From: Solobacterium sp.
Lineage (GTDB): Bacteria > Bacillota_I > Bacilli_A > Erysipelotrichales > Erysipelotrichaceae
Length of the DNA stretch: 36,209 nucleotides
Assembly: GCA_017459725.1 (NCBI GenBank)
Contig: JAFUCL010000014.1
Location: 1-36,209, forward strand
Direction of reading: 5' to 3'
Part shown: one piece after another, positions 1-7,231 of the stretch
How positions within the stretch are numbered: the first letter of the stretch is position 1
Layout: every line of letters starts with the position of its first letter
Translations under genes and position numbers: made by a program
Notes under the pieces: model-generated
The model's database searches: none
Told to the model about the DNA's origin: nothing
What the model saw: only the letters and a program-made list of their open reading frames with translations

Positions 1-99
1 CAGATGATTGATAAATTCCTGATTGATCAACATATTCTCTACCTCTTCATAGCCAGAATAGTCCTCTTTCAGGTTTTCGGTGTGCAGTTTATAGTACAT
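1..99 (-). CDS. 5' end of an unidentified minus-strand gene, cut by the window edge
   Basis: Read on the minus strand from the ATG at 97-99, all 33 codons to the window edge are open. The peptide begins MYYKLHTENLKEDYSGYEEV and is acidic and polar, with no recognisable motif. An in-frame TAG lies just upstream, so the start is here or at the adjacent TTG. The Shine-Dalgarno match is poor (AAAGAAA). The gene would diverge from the WYL regulator at 213, a common arrangement for such regulators, and the dyad at 155-176 lies between the two. With only 33 residues it could also be a chance frame. Confidence 0.35.
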   Translation of the reverse strand, partial: MYYKLHTENLKEDYSGYEEVENMLINQEFINHL

Positions 100-154
100 C
101 AACTATTTCTTTGAAAAGAGCGTTTTGCTTAAATTTATCGTTCCGTTAAAACGA

Positions 155-176
155 ACATGACATATAGGTGTCGTGT
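155..176. promoter_or_regulatory. dyad-symmetric candidate operator between divergent genes
   Basis: ACATGACA (155-162) and TGTCGTGT (169-176) form an inverted repeat with 7 of 8 positions paired and a 6-bp spacer. It lies 37 bp upstream of the WYL regulator start, in a place suited to autoregulation. A second, imperfect inverted repeat (about 140-156, GTTC and GAAC arms) is next to it. I find no convincing -35/-10 pair here; TTGAAA at 111-116 is followed only by a weak TTTATC at 134-139. Binding by the neighbouring regulator is an inference from position. Confidence 0.35.
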
Positions 177-212
177 TACATATGTTAGTGTATATACGGA
201 GAGTAAAAGAAC

Positions 213-1124
213 GTGAAGATAGACAGGCTGATAGGAATATTGTCAATCCTTCTGCAGGAAGACAAGACAACCGCTCCTGAACTGGCGGAAAGGTTTGAGG
301 TTTCCCGCAGGACAATTAACCGCGATATTGAGGATCTTTGCAGGGCCGGTATTCCTGTTCGTACAGTGCAGGGCGCAGGCGGCGGTATCAGTATCATGGA
401 CGGGTACCGGATGGACAGAACGATCCTGACATCCAGGGATATGCAGATGATTCTTGCAGGACTGCGGAGTCTGGACAGTGTGAGCGGAAGCAGTTATTAC
501 GGTCAGCTGATGGAAAAAATACAGGCCGGATCTTCGGAGTTTATCATCGGACGGGATTCAATTCTGATTGATCTGTCATCGTGGTACCGGGATTCACTGG
601 CCCCGAAGATAGAAGCGATACAGAATGCGATCGGAGACAGGCATCTGGTCCGGTTTCGGTATTATGCGCCATCCGGCGAAAGTGAACGGACGGTTGAGCC
701 TTATTATCTGGTATTCCGATGGTCAAGCTGGTACCTTTGGGGCTGGTGCACAGACCGTAAGGATTACAGACTGTTTAAGCTGAACCGTATGGATCCTGTT
801 GCTGAAACTGATACAGAGTTTGTCTGCCGGAACGCACCTATGCCGGATCTGTCAGCGGAAAAGATCTTTCCGGGAGGAATCAAAGTGAAGGCTCTGTTCG
901 CACCGGATATGAAATGGCGTCTGGTTGAAGAGTTCGGTCCCCATTGCTTTACGGAAGCGGATGACGGAAGACTGCTCTTTACGGCGGAATACACGGATAT
1001 GGAAAATCTTGTGACGTGGCTTATGACCTTTGGCGCGAAGGCTGAGGTACTGGAGCCGAAGGAAGCACGGGATATTATCTGCAGGACTGCCAGGGAAACA
1101 TTACAGATGTATGAGGAGGATTAA
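213..1124 (+). CDS. YafY-type transcriptional regulator, HTH_11 plus WYL domain
   Basis: This is a 303-residue DNA-binding regulator of the HTH-WYL family. An N-terminal winged helix-turn-helix spans about residues 5-60, with a recognition-helix segment around SRRTINRDIEDL (31-42). The WYL ligand-sensing domain lies at about 138-205, with a WYLWGW core, and a WCX-type C-terminal extension ends in WLMTFGAKAEVLEP and an ICRTARE helix. The start is a GTG preceded by GGAGAG at 199-204, about 8 bases away. The next gene starts 5 bases after its stop, so it heads an operon with a GyrI-like protein, an acetyltransferase and a TfoX-N protein. WYL domains bind small ligands or nucleic acids; the ligand here is unknown. 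Family assignment is firm, targets are not. Confidence 0.92.
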   Translation: MKIDRLIGILSILLQEDKTTAPELAERFEVSRRTINRDIEDLCRAGIPVRTVQGAGGGISIMDGYRMDRTILTSRDMQMILAGLRSLDSVSGSSYYGQLMEKIQAGSSEFIIGRDSILIDLSSWYRDSLAPKIEAIQNAIGDRHLVRFRYYAPSGESERTVEPYYLVFRWSSWYLWGWCTDRKDYRLFKLNRMDPVAETDTEFVCRNAPMPDLSAEKIFPGGIKVKALFAPDMKWRLVEEFGPHCFTEADDGRLLFTAEYTDMENLVTWLMTFGAKAEVLEPKEARDIICRTARETLQMYEED

Positions 1125-1129
1125 CACGT

Positions 1130-1768
1130 ATGGCATTTGATTTCAAAAAAGAATACAAAGAATTCTATATGCCGAAGAAGACACCTTCAATAGTGACTGT
1201 CCCGGAAATGAATTATATTGCGGTGCGGGGCAGCGGGAACCCGAACGATGAGAATGGCGGGTATAAACAGGCAATCGGTCTTCTGTACAGTGCTGCCTAT
1301 ACCATAAAGATGAGCAGGAAGGGCAACCATCAGATTGACGGGTATTTCGACTATGTTGTTCCGCCTTTGGAGGGATTCTGGTGGCAGGATGGAGTGATCG
1401 GAGTTGATTATGCCGATAAGGATTCTTTCCGGTGGATCGCGGTCATCCGCCTGCCGGACTTTGTAACGAAAGAAGATTTTGACTGGGCTGTCAAAGAAGC
1501 TGCAGCTAAGAAGAATCAGGATTTTTCAAAGGTTGAATTCTTTACTTATGATGAAGGGCTGTGTGTTCAGTGTATGCATGTGGGATCCTATGATGATGAG
1601 CCGGCCACGGTACAGCTGATGCATGACTTCATGGTGAGTAAAGGTTATGAACTGGATATCACGGATAAACGCTTCCATCATGAGATTTATCTGAGCGATG
1701 CCAGAAGGGTTATGCCGGAGAAGCTGAGGACTGTGATCCGTCATCCGATTAAAGTGAAGGAGAGATAA
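1130..1768 (+). CDS. GyrI-like small-molecule-binding domain protein
   Basis: A 212-residue stand-alone GyrI-like protein of the long Firmicutes type (COG4832-like). It opens FDFKKEYKEFYMPKKTPSIVTVPEMNYIAVRGSGNPN, typical of this subgroup, and contains the GYFDYVVPPLEGFWW segment and a later VGSYDDEPATVQLMHDF strand-helix unit. The fold is shared with AraC-type effector-binding domains and binds hydrophobic small molecules. Some stand-alone members have been reported to hydrolyse cyclopropanoid toxins; whether this one does is unknown. No DNA-binding domain is present. The start has a strong GAGGAGG about 9 bases upstream. Its place directly behind a WYL regulator suggests a ligand-responsive or detoxifying role. 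Confidence 0.88.
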   Translation: MAFDFKKEYKEFYMPKKTPSIVTVPEMNYIAVRGSGNPNDENGGYKQAIGLLYSAAYTIKMSRKGNHQIDGYFDYVVPPLEGFWWQDGVIGVDYADKDSFRWIAVIRLPDFVTKEDFDWAVKEAAAKKNQDFSKVEFFTYDEGLCVQCMHVGSYDDEPATVQLMHDFMVSKGYELDITDKRFHHEIYLSDARRVMPEKLRTVIRHPIKVKER

Positions 1769-1772
1769 TCAT

Positions 1773-2519
1773 ATGGAGTACATCAGAGTTACAAAGGAGA
1801 ATCTGGAAAAGGAACATATCTGCTGCGCCATTTCAAATAACAAGGATGTTCAGGTGTCGTCGAAGAAAGCCTGGCTGGCTGATCGTTTTGATGAAGGTCT
1901 TGTCTTTCTTAAGAGTACAGAGAGAGGCAAATGTTTTATCGAATATATCCCGGCTGAGAATGCGTGGGTTCCGATCAAAGCTGAGGGATACATGTATATT
2001 GACTGCCTGTGGGTGTCCGGTTCCTTCAAAGGTCACGGCTATTCCAATGACCTGCTGAATGCCTGTATTGAGGACAGTAAAGAAAAAGGAAAGAAGGGGC
2101 TGTGCATTTTGGCGGCAGCGAAGAAGAAGCCGTTCCTTGCGGATCCAAAGTTCTTAAAACATAAAGGATTTATTGTGTGTGATGAGGCAGACAACGGCAT
2201 TCAGCTGTGGTACCTGCCTTTGGCAGCGGATGCAGAGAAGCCGCAGTTCAGGGAATGTGCAAAGCATCCTCACATAGAAGAAAAAGGATATGTGCTGTAT
2301 TACACCAGCCAGTGTCCGTTCAATGCAAAATATGTGCCGGTTCTGGAACAGACCGCTGTAGAGCATGCCATACCGTTCCATGCAATTCATATCGAAAGCA
2401 GGGAAGAAGCGCAGAATGCTCCGACGCCGGTCACGAATTATGCACTGTTCCACAACGGAAAATATATTACGAATGAGCAGATGAACGAAAAAAAGTTCCT
2501 GCTGCTTGTGAATGCATAG
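1773..2519 (+). CDS. GNAT acetyltransferase with C-terminal YoaP-like domain
   Basis: A 248-residue two-domain protein. The N-terminal part (about 1-150) is a GNAT fold; the acetyl-CoA pyrophosphate-binding loop is visible at SFKGHGYSNDLL (84-95), a degenerate form of the (Q/R)xxGxG motif. The C-terminal part (about 165-248) matches YoaP-like domains: KGYVLYYTSQCPF resembles a thioredoxin-type strand followed by one cysteine (C181), and TPVTNYALFHNGKYITNEQM matches the domain's end. Such proteins are annotated as YoaP-containing acetyltransferases, substrate unknown. It starts 4 bases after the GyrI-like gene and has AAGGAG-like purines upstream, so translational coupling is likely. Confidence 0.87.
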   Translation: MEYIRVTKENLEKEHICCAISNNKDVQVSSKKAWLADRFDEGLVFLKSTERGKCFIEYIPAENAWVPIKAEGYMYIDCLWVSGSFKGHGYSNDLLNACIEDSKEKGKKGLCILAAAKKKPFLADPKFLKHKGFIVCDEADNGIQLWYLPLAADAEKPQFRECAKHPHIEEKGYVLYYTSQCPFNAKYVPVLEQTAVEHAIPFHAIHIESREEAQNAPTPVTNYALFHNGKYITNEQMNEKKFLLLVNA

Positions 2520-2528
2520 GAGAATCAA

Positions 2529-2834
2529 ATGGCATCAAAAAAAGAATACCTGGACTTCATCCTTGAACAGCTGTCGGATCTGGATGAAATCAGTTACAGA
2601 GCGATGATGGGAGAGTATATCATCTACTATCGCGGCAAGGTTGTCGGCGGCATTTACGATGACCGTTTCCTTGTGAAGCCTACAAAGTCGGCAACCGATA
2701 TGATGCCCAATGCGGCTATGGAGCTGCCGTATGAAGGCGCAAAGCAGATGATCCTGGTTGACGATGTTGATAACCGGGAACTGATGTGCAGTCTGATTCA
2801 GGCTGTATGGGAAGACCTGCCCAAACGGAAATAA
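2529..2834 (+). CDS. TfoX N-terminal domain protein
   Basis: A 101-residue protein that is essentially one TfoX_N domain. Diagnostic parts are the N-terminal helix (EYLDFILEQLSDLDEISYRAMMGEYIIYY), the YRGKVVGGIYDDRFLVKPT hairpin and the C-terminal VWEDLPKRK. It lacks the TfoX C-terminal domain of the Haemophilus competence regulator Sxy, so a competence role should not be assumed; short TfoX_N proteins are common in Firmicutes and their function is unknown. It starts 9 bases after the acetyltransferase, with GGAG at about 2519-2522. I see it as the last gene of the WYL-led operon. Confidence 0.88.
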   Translation: MASKKEYLDFILEQLSDLDEISYRAMMGEYIIYYRGKVVGGIYDDRFLVKPTKSATDMMPNAAMELPYEGAKQMILVDDVDNRELMCSLIQAVWEDLPKRK

Positions 2835-2870
2835 TTACTTTACGGCTGCTGAACTGGTATCATATATCAC

Positions 2871-3767
2871 ATGAAGAAATTCCTGGAGAAATACTGGAAA
2901 CTGTTTCCGGCTGCGCTCATCCTCTTTGTTACAACAGCAGCTGTTTTTATCCTGGATTACCGGAATGAACCTGTCATGTATTCATGGAATGAAAACGCAA
3001 ATGAAAAAGATGACCGGCTCAGAAGGGATATCGTCTCTGCCATCAACATTTACACAGACGGGACAGCGCAGGAGATATTTCATGAAACCGGAACACTGGA
3101 AGGAATCGCGTATGACATACTGAGAGTCATACCGTCTGAGCATACCTTTCTGCAGGTTGATTATGCGGAGGAACCGAAGCCGCTGAACGAACTGATTGAC
3201 GAAGAAACCACAGCTGCAGGATATGCATATGCGGGCGGGATCAACGGAGGTTTTTTTCGGCTGGGTGAAACTGAACGCGGCAGACCCGTCGGTGCCGTCC
3301 GCAGAAAGAATGCCTGGACAATATGGCACGGCGAGGAGAATACACCTGCTTACGGCAGCGGCTTTGCGACAGCGTACTTTACCGGTAATGCGATGCGGCT
3401 GAAGTATCACGGATGGCAGAACGGTGTTTGGGCAGGGGATGATGACTGGACCTATGAATCCGGTTATGCGATCGATGCCGAAAACGGGATATCGGGATCA
3501 TATACATATATCGCAGACGGTGAGGCAAAGGATATTACCGGTGATGATTACGGCAGCGTTGATTACCGTACGGCAGGACGGGCAGCCACGATATTTGCCC
3601 AGAATGCGGAGAAGGAGTATTTGCTGATTGAGATATTCGGGGTGGTGGATGACAGTAAGATCCTCGGATTTCTGCAGTCGCTGGATACCGTGAATGCCAT
3701 CCGCATGGACGGCGGCCTTTCGACACAGATGGTATATATACGGAAATACGTCGCTGAAGTCAGATGA
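2871..3767 (+). CDS. membrane-anchored phosphodiester glycosidase-like (NAGPA domain) protein
   Basis: A 298-residue protein with one N-terminal membrane segment (about 12-29, FPAALILFVTTAAVFIL), which would leave the rest outside the cell. The remainder matches the NAGPA family: GGINGGFFRLGE near residue 125, an AGRAATIFAQNAEKEYLLIEIFG strand region, and NAIRMDGGLSTQMVY near the C-terminus, corresponding to the DGGGS-type signature. Relatives remove N-acetylglucosamine linked through a phosphodiester, or act on cell-wall glycopolymers; the substrate here is unknown. No good Shine-Dalgarno precedes the ATG, which lies 36 bases after the TfoX-N gene, so expression may be low or coupled. A terminator follows directly. 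Confidence 0.82.
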   Translation: MKKFLEKYWKLFPAALILFVTTAAVFILDYRNEPVMYSWNENANEKDDRLRRDIVSAINIYTDGTAQEIFHETGTLEGIAYDILRVIPSEHTFLQVDYAEEPKPLNELIDEETTAAGYAYAGGINGGFFRLGETERGRPVGAVRRKNAWTIWHGEENTPAYGSGFATAYFTGNAMRLKYHGWQNGVWAGDDDWTYESGYAIDAENGISGSYTYIADGEAKDITGDDYGSVDYRTAGRAATIFAQNAEKEYLLIEIFGVVDDSKILGFLQSLDTVNAIRMDGGLSTQMVYIRKYVAEVR

Positions 3768-3780
3768 CTGCGTATTCTAC

Positions 3781-3806
3781 AGGCTCCTGCAGCAGGGGGC
3801 TTTTTT
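3781..3806 (+). terminator. intrinsic terminator after the NAGPA-domain gene
   Basis: A GC-rich hairpin (left arm about 3781-3788, right arm about 3793-3800, one mismatch and one G-T pair, loop around GCAGC) is followed by six T at 3801-3806. It lies 13 bases after the stop codon and ends the first transcription unit. Confidence 0.75.
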
Positions 3807-3837
3807 GATTGTGATACAGCAGACGTTTTGCAGAGAG

Positions 3838-3860
3838 AAGTATCATTTTCTGTCATACTT
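3838..3860. promoter_or_regulatory. inverted repeat upstream of the sugar transporter gene
   Basis: AAGTAT (3838-3843) and ATACTT (3855-3860) are exact inverted copies separated by 11 bases, about 48 bases upstream of the symporter start. A GATAAT hexamer at 3874-3879 could be a -10 element, but no matching -35 is evident (TGTCAT at 3851-3856 is a poor fit with 17-base spacing). It could be an operator for the carbohydrate genes; short arms make chance possible. Confidence 0.25.
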
Positions 3861-3907
3861 TTGAATTTTGGAAGATAATGGAAACAAGGGAAAAGGAGTA
3901 AACTCTG

Positions 3908-5395
3908 ATGCATAATGACAGTGAAACCACCAAAAAGAATCTGCTGATGTTTCCCATCGGCACGATTGGCCGTGACATCATGTACAATCTTGTCACCAGC
4001 TATCTGCTCACCTTTGTACTGTTTACCAGAAATCTGAATACAGCCCAGCTGTCCGCAATTACCGCAATCATGGTGGCAGCCCGTGTATTTGATGCGCTGA
4101 ACGATCCCATTATGGGCAATATCATTGAACGCACCCGTACGAAATGGGGTAAGTTCAAGCCGTGGCTTGTGATCGGTATTCTTTCCACTTCGCTTGTCAT
4201 CTATGCCATGTTCAATACGAAGCTGCAGGGATGGGCGTTTGTCCGCTTCTTCGGTCTCATGTACTTTGCCTACAGCATTACCTATACCATGCATGATATC
4301 TCGTACTGGGGAATGGTTCCGGCGCTGAGTTCGGATGCGGATACCCGCAACAAATTCACCTCACGCGCTACACTGTTTGCCGGTATCGGCGGTATGCTGG
4401 CAGCTTCTCTGATCCCGATGTTCACGGCAGGTGAAAGTGCAATCGGCGGCAATGCTGTTACTGCATACGGAGCTGTGGCGCTTGGTGCAGCCATTCTCGG
4501 TCCGCTGTTTCTTGCCTTTACGGTCTTCGGTGTCAAGGAAGAAAGAAATGCGAATGATGAGCCGGCTCCTCCGATCAGCTTTAAAAAGATCTGGACAACC
4601 ATTACAGGCAACTCACAGCTTGTATGGATTGCACTGATCTTTCTGCTGCAGCAGATCGGCAACGGTATTGTTCTCTCCGGTATCGGCCAGACGTATATCT
4701 ACGTTGAGTTCGGATACAAGGGTGTGTTCTTCACACTGTTCCAGATGCTGGGAATGCTCGTCACCGGTTTCCTGATGATCTTCTATCCGGCTATCTCAAA
4801 GAAATTCGGCCGTAAGAAACTGATGCAGTACCTGATGACGATCGGCACTGTCGGATATGTGCTGATGTGTGCGGCGGGATTCCTTCCGCTTCCTTCTGCT
4901 GTTAAATTCGGTGTCCTCACATTCGGATACATGCTTGCCAACTTCGGTCAGTACGGCTTCTATCTGATCATGATGATCTCGATCATGAACACGGTGGAAT
5001 ACAACGAATACGAACACGGCATCAGAGACGAAGCCATCATCGGTTCCCTGAGACCGTTCCTGACAAAGCTGGCCTCTGCGCTTACCGTAGCGGTTGCCAA
5101 TCTTTCCTACATTGCGTTCGGCATCCTCAAATACACCAACGGCATCTCGCAGTATGAGCAGGCAGCCAACACCGGTGAAATGACCGCAGAAGCCAAAGCA
5201 GACGCCATTACCGAGCTGCTGAGCGGTGTGCAGAAGGGACAGTCACTGGGACTGCTGATCGTCATGAGTGTTGTGCCGTTCCTGTTAATGTATGCCTCCT
5301 ATGTGCTGTATCAGAAGAAATACATCCTGGATGAAGCAGAGTATGAACGGATCTGCGCAGAACTGGATGCCCGTAAAAAGGGAACAGCAGTATGA
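3908..5395 (+). CDS. GPH-family (MelB-like) sugar:cation symporter
   Basis: A 495-residue integral membrane protein of the glycoside-pentoside-hexuronide:cation symporter family (MFS_2), with about 12 predicted membrane segments. Family marks include GTIGRDIMYNLVTSYLLTFVLF in the first helix, FDALNDPIMGNIIERTRTKWGKFKPW (residues about 60-85), and the MNTVEYNEYEHGIRDEAIIGSLRPF segment typical of the YicJ/XynB-like branch. It would import a sugar, glycoside or uronide with Na+ or H+. AAGGAG about 10 bases upstream sets the start. It overlaps the following PIG-L gene by 4 bases (ATGA), so the two are co-translated. With GH28 downstream, a uronate oligosaccharide is a reasonable but unproven substrate. 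Confidence 0.92.
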   Translation: MHNDSETTKKNLLMFPIGTIGRDIMYNLVTSYLLTFVLFTRNLNTAQLSAITAIMVAARVFDALNDPIMGNIIERTRTKWGKFKPWLVIGILSTSLVIYAMFNTKLQGWAFVRFFGLMYFAYSITYTMHDISYWGMVPALSSDADTRNKFTSRATLFAGIGGMLAASLIPMFTAGESAIGGNAVTAYGAVALGAAILGPLFLAFTVFGVKEERNANDEPAPPISFKKIWTTITGNSQLVWIALIFLLQQIGNGIVLSGIGQTYIYVEFGYKGVFFTLFQMLGMLVTGFLMIFYPAISKKFGRKKLMQYLMTIGTVGYVLMCAAGFLPLPSAVKFGVLTFGYMLANFGQYGFYLIMMISIMNTVEYNEYEHGIRDEAIIGSLRPFLTKLASALTVAVANLSYIAFGILKYTNGISQYEQAANTGEMTAEAKADAITELLSGVQKGQSLGLLIVMSVVPFLLMYASYVLYQKKYILDEAEYERICAELDARKKGTAV

Positions 5396-6165
5396 GTCTT
5401 ACGAAAACCATCCTGAAATTTGCGGCGCCGTATCCGCAGATTGATTCATTCCGGCGCTACCTGTTTATCGGACCGCATCCTGATGATATTGAAATCGGTG
5501 CCGGCGCTGCCATTGCAGCACTGCGGAAGGAGGGAAAGGAAGTCAGCTTTGTCATCTGCACGGACGGAAGATACGGTCTTGATCATATGCCGGAAGGAAC
5601 AACACCCGAAGAACTGATTGAGATCCGCAAACGGGAATCGCTCGCTTCGGCTGCCGTGCTCGGTGTGCATGATGTGACATTCCTCGGTTTTTCGGACGGC
5701 GGCTTCTATGATTCCAAAGATCTGACCGCGGCTCTTGCCAGGGTAATCGGTGAAAAGAAACCGGATATCATCTTTGCGCCGGACCCTTGTGTCACCAGCG
5801 AGTGTCATGTGGATCATCTCAATACCGGAAGAGCGGCATCTCAGCTTGCCTTTCTGGCTCCGTTTGCCTCCATCATGAAGCAGTACGGTGCTAAGAGCGC
5901 ACAGGTTCAGGCAATTGCCTACTACATGACCGCAAAGCCGAACCGGTTTATCCGCACCGCTCCTTACCTTGCCAAGCAGACAGAGGCAATCTTCGGCTGC
6001 CACAAAAGCCAGTTCCCGGAAGGATGCGGGGATATTTCCTCCATTTCCCTTTATCTGAAACTGCGCGCATATGATTTCGGAATCCGGAGCTTTAAGGGAA
6101 AAGCAGAAGGTTTCCGGGTCCTTGGCAGAACACATATGCACTGTCTTCCGGAAGCAGGAAATTAG
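5392..6165 (+). CDS. PIG-L (LmbE-like) family N-deacetylase
   Basis: A 257-residue zinc-dependent deacetylase of the PIG-L family. The metal-binding PHPDDIEIGAGA motif is at residues 28-39 and the third ligand region is CHVDHLNTG (about 141-149), which supplies the HxxH-type histidines and fits an active enzyme. Family members remove acetyl groups from N-acetylglucosamine-containing substrates (GlcNAc-PI, diacetylchitobiose, mycothiol and bacillithiol precursors). The 4-base overlap with the upstream sugar symporter suggests it acts on the imported compound, presumably an N-acetylated sugar. No signal peptide, so cytoplasmic. A terminator follows. Family is certain, substrate unknown. Confidence 0.9.
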   Translation: MSLTKTILKFAAPYPQIDSFRRYLFIGPHPDDIEIGAGAAIAALRKEGKEVSFVICTDGRYGLDHMPEGTTPEELIEIRKRESLASAAVLGVHDVTFLGFSDGGFYDSKDLTAALARVIGEKKPDIIFAPDPCVTSECHVDHLNTGRAASQLAFLAPFASIMKQYGAKSAQVQAIAYYMTAKPNRFIRTAPYLAKQTEAIFGCHKSQFPEGCGDISSISLYLKLRAYDFGIRSFKGKAEGFRVLGRTHMHCLPEAGN

Positions 6166-6180
6166 TATGCATTGATACAG

Positions 6181-6216
6181 ATCAGTCTTTTACTTATGGT
6201 GGAAGACTGATTTTTA
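6181..6216 (+). terminator. intrinsic terminator after the PIG-L gene
   Basis: A perfect 9-bp stem, ATCAGTCTT (6181-6189) with AAGACTGAT (6203-6211), closes a 13-base loop and is followed by a T-rich tract. It separates the symporter/deacetylase operon from the promoter at 6233. Confidence 0.85.
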
Positions 6217-6232
6217 TGTATTCAGAAGTATG

Positions 6233-6261
6233 TTGATAATTAGGTTAGTTTAAACTAACAT
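6233..6261 (+). promoter_or_regulatory. promoter with a perfect palindromic operator in its spacer
   Basis: TTGATA (6233-6238) and TAACAT (6256-6261) are spaced 17 bp apart, a plausible sigma-A promoter. The 16-bp perfect palindrome GTTAGTTTAAACTAAC occupies 6244-6259, filling the spacer and the edge of the -10. This is classic architecture for a TetR or MarR dimer that blocks RNA polymerase. The promoter drives the broken methyltransferase gene. No cognate repressor gene is adjacent, so the regulator must be elsewhere or be one of the window's TetR proteins. Confidence 0.65.
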
Positions 6262-6306
6262 ATAGAAGTGCTTATGACAGACAAATACGGGGAGGATGGT
6301 GCAGCC

Positions 6307-7149
6307 ATGAGTGAAAAGATCAGGATAGAGAAAAACAGTGTACAGGAAACGCTGATCATTCCGCTGTATGGAAGAAAGCTCTGTGCAGAGCAGTTTCCGT
6401 CACTGTATCAGGACGAATATGCTGCGAAGATATGTGAGCGGATCGACTATGATTTCTCACAGTTCAAAAGCAAGGAGAACAGTGCCGTGTATCAGTTCGG
6501 GGCGCTGGAAGGCGCCATGCGTGAAAAGGATATGCTCTGGGAGATAACCGATTATCTGAAGTCGCATCCCAAAGCTGCAGTCGTGAATCTTGGCTGCGGA
6601 CTGAATATGACGGGAAGAACCGCCGACAACGGAACCTGCCGCATATACAATCTTGATTTTCCCGAGGTCATTAATTCGCGCAATGAACTCATACCGGCCG
6701 GAGAACGGGAAGAAAACATTGCCTGTGATCTGAATGATTTCTCCTGGATGGACCGAATCAATGCCGAAGACGGTGCGGTGCTTTACGCTGCCGGTGTGTT
6801 CCATTACTTCACTGCCCAGCAGATCAGGGATATGGTCATTGCCATGGCAGAGTAATTCCCGGGCGGCAGACTTGTCTTTGACGCTGTCGGCAAATTCGGC
6901 AGAGACGTGCTCATGAAAGGCACTCTGAAAAGCATGGGCATGAATGACGTGTCGGGACTGTTCTGTGTGAATGATGCTTCTGATCTTGAAGGGTGGTCTC
7001 CGAAGGTGAAGCTCATGACAAAGAAAAGCTATATGGAGGGTTATTACAGGCTCGATGATCCGAACATTAAAGGTATCCACCGCTTTCTTGCAAAACTCTG
7101 CGACCGTCTTGCCAAGATGTATATCTACCGGATGGACTTCGCGGAATAA
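6307..7149 (+). pseudogene. class I SAM-dependent O-methyltransferase gene (LCM-like) interrupted by an in-frame stop
   Basis: The reading frame from 6307 to 7149 encodes a protein of about 280 residues but is broken by TAA at 6853-6855. The first part has the SAM-binding signature AAVVNLGCGLNMTGRT, then IYNLDFPEVINSRNELIP and a VLYAAGVFHYFT strand, all typical of leucine-carboxymethyltransferase-like O-methyltransferases. After the stop the same frame resumes with FPGGRLVFDAVG and continues to a natural end at 7149. Relatives read roughly EEFPGG here, so a single GAA-to-TAA change would explain it. The start is ATG 6307, with GGGGAGG at 6289-6295; an upstream in-frame GTG at 6268 is less likely. 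It could be a recent pseudogene, a strain polymorphism or a base-call error. Confidence 0.85.
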
Positions 7150-7186
7150 GCGGACAGCGTTTGCATACTGCATGTTAAGACTGAAG

Positions 7187-7216
7187 CAGAATATCACAGT
7201 GTGGTATTCTGTTTTT
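7187..7216 (+). terminator. strong intrinsic terminator between methyltransferase and GH28 genes
   Basis: An 11-bp stem, CAGAATATCAC (7187-7197) with GTGGTATTCTG (7201-7211), has one G-T pair, a three-base AGT loop and a TTTTT tract at 7212-7216. It ends only 15 bases before the GH28 start, leaving no room for a promoter between them. It may terminate incompletely or act as an attenuator for GH28. Confidence 0.85.
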
Positions 7217-7231
7217 GTGATGGAGAACAGG

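Noticed and set aside
2529..2834. Competence regulator role for the TfoX-N protein
   Set aside because: Only the N-terminal domain is present and no competence genes are in the window.
6853..6855. Recoding of the stop in the methyltransferase gene
   Set aside because: The codon is TAA, not TGA or TAG, and no recoding signal is visible; a point mutation is simpler.
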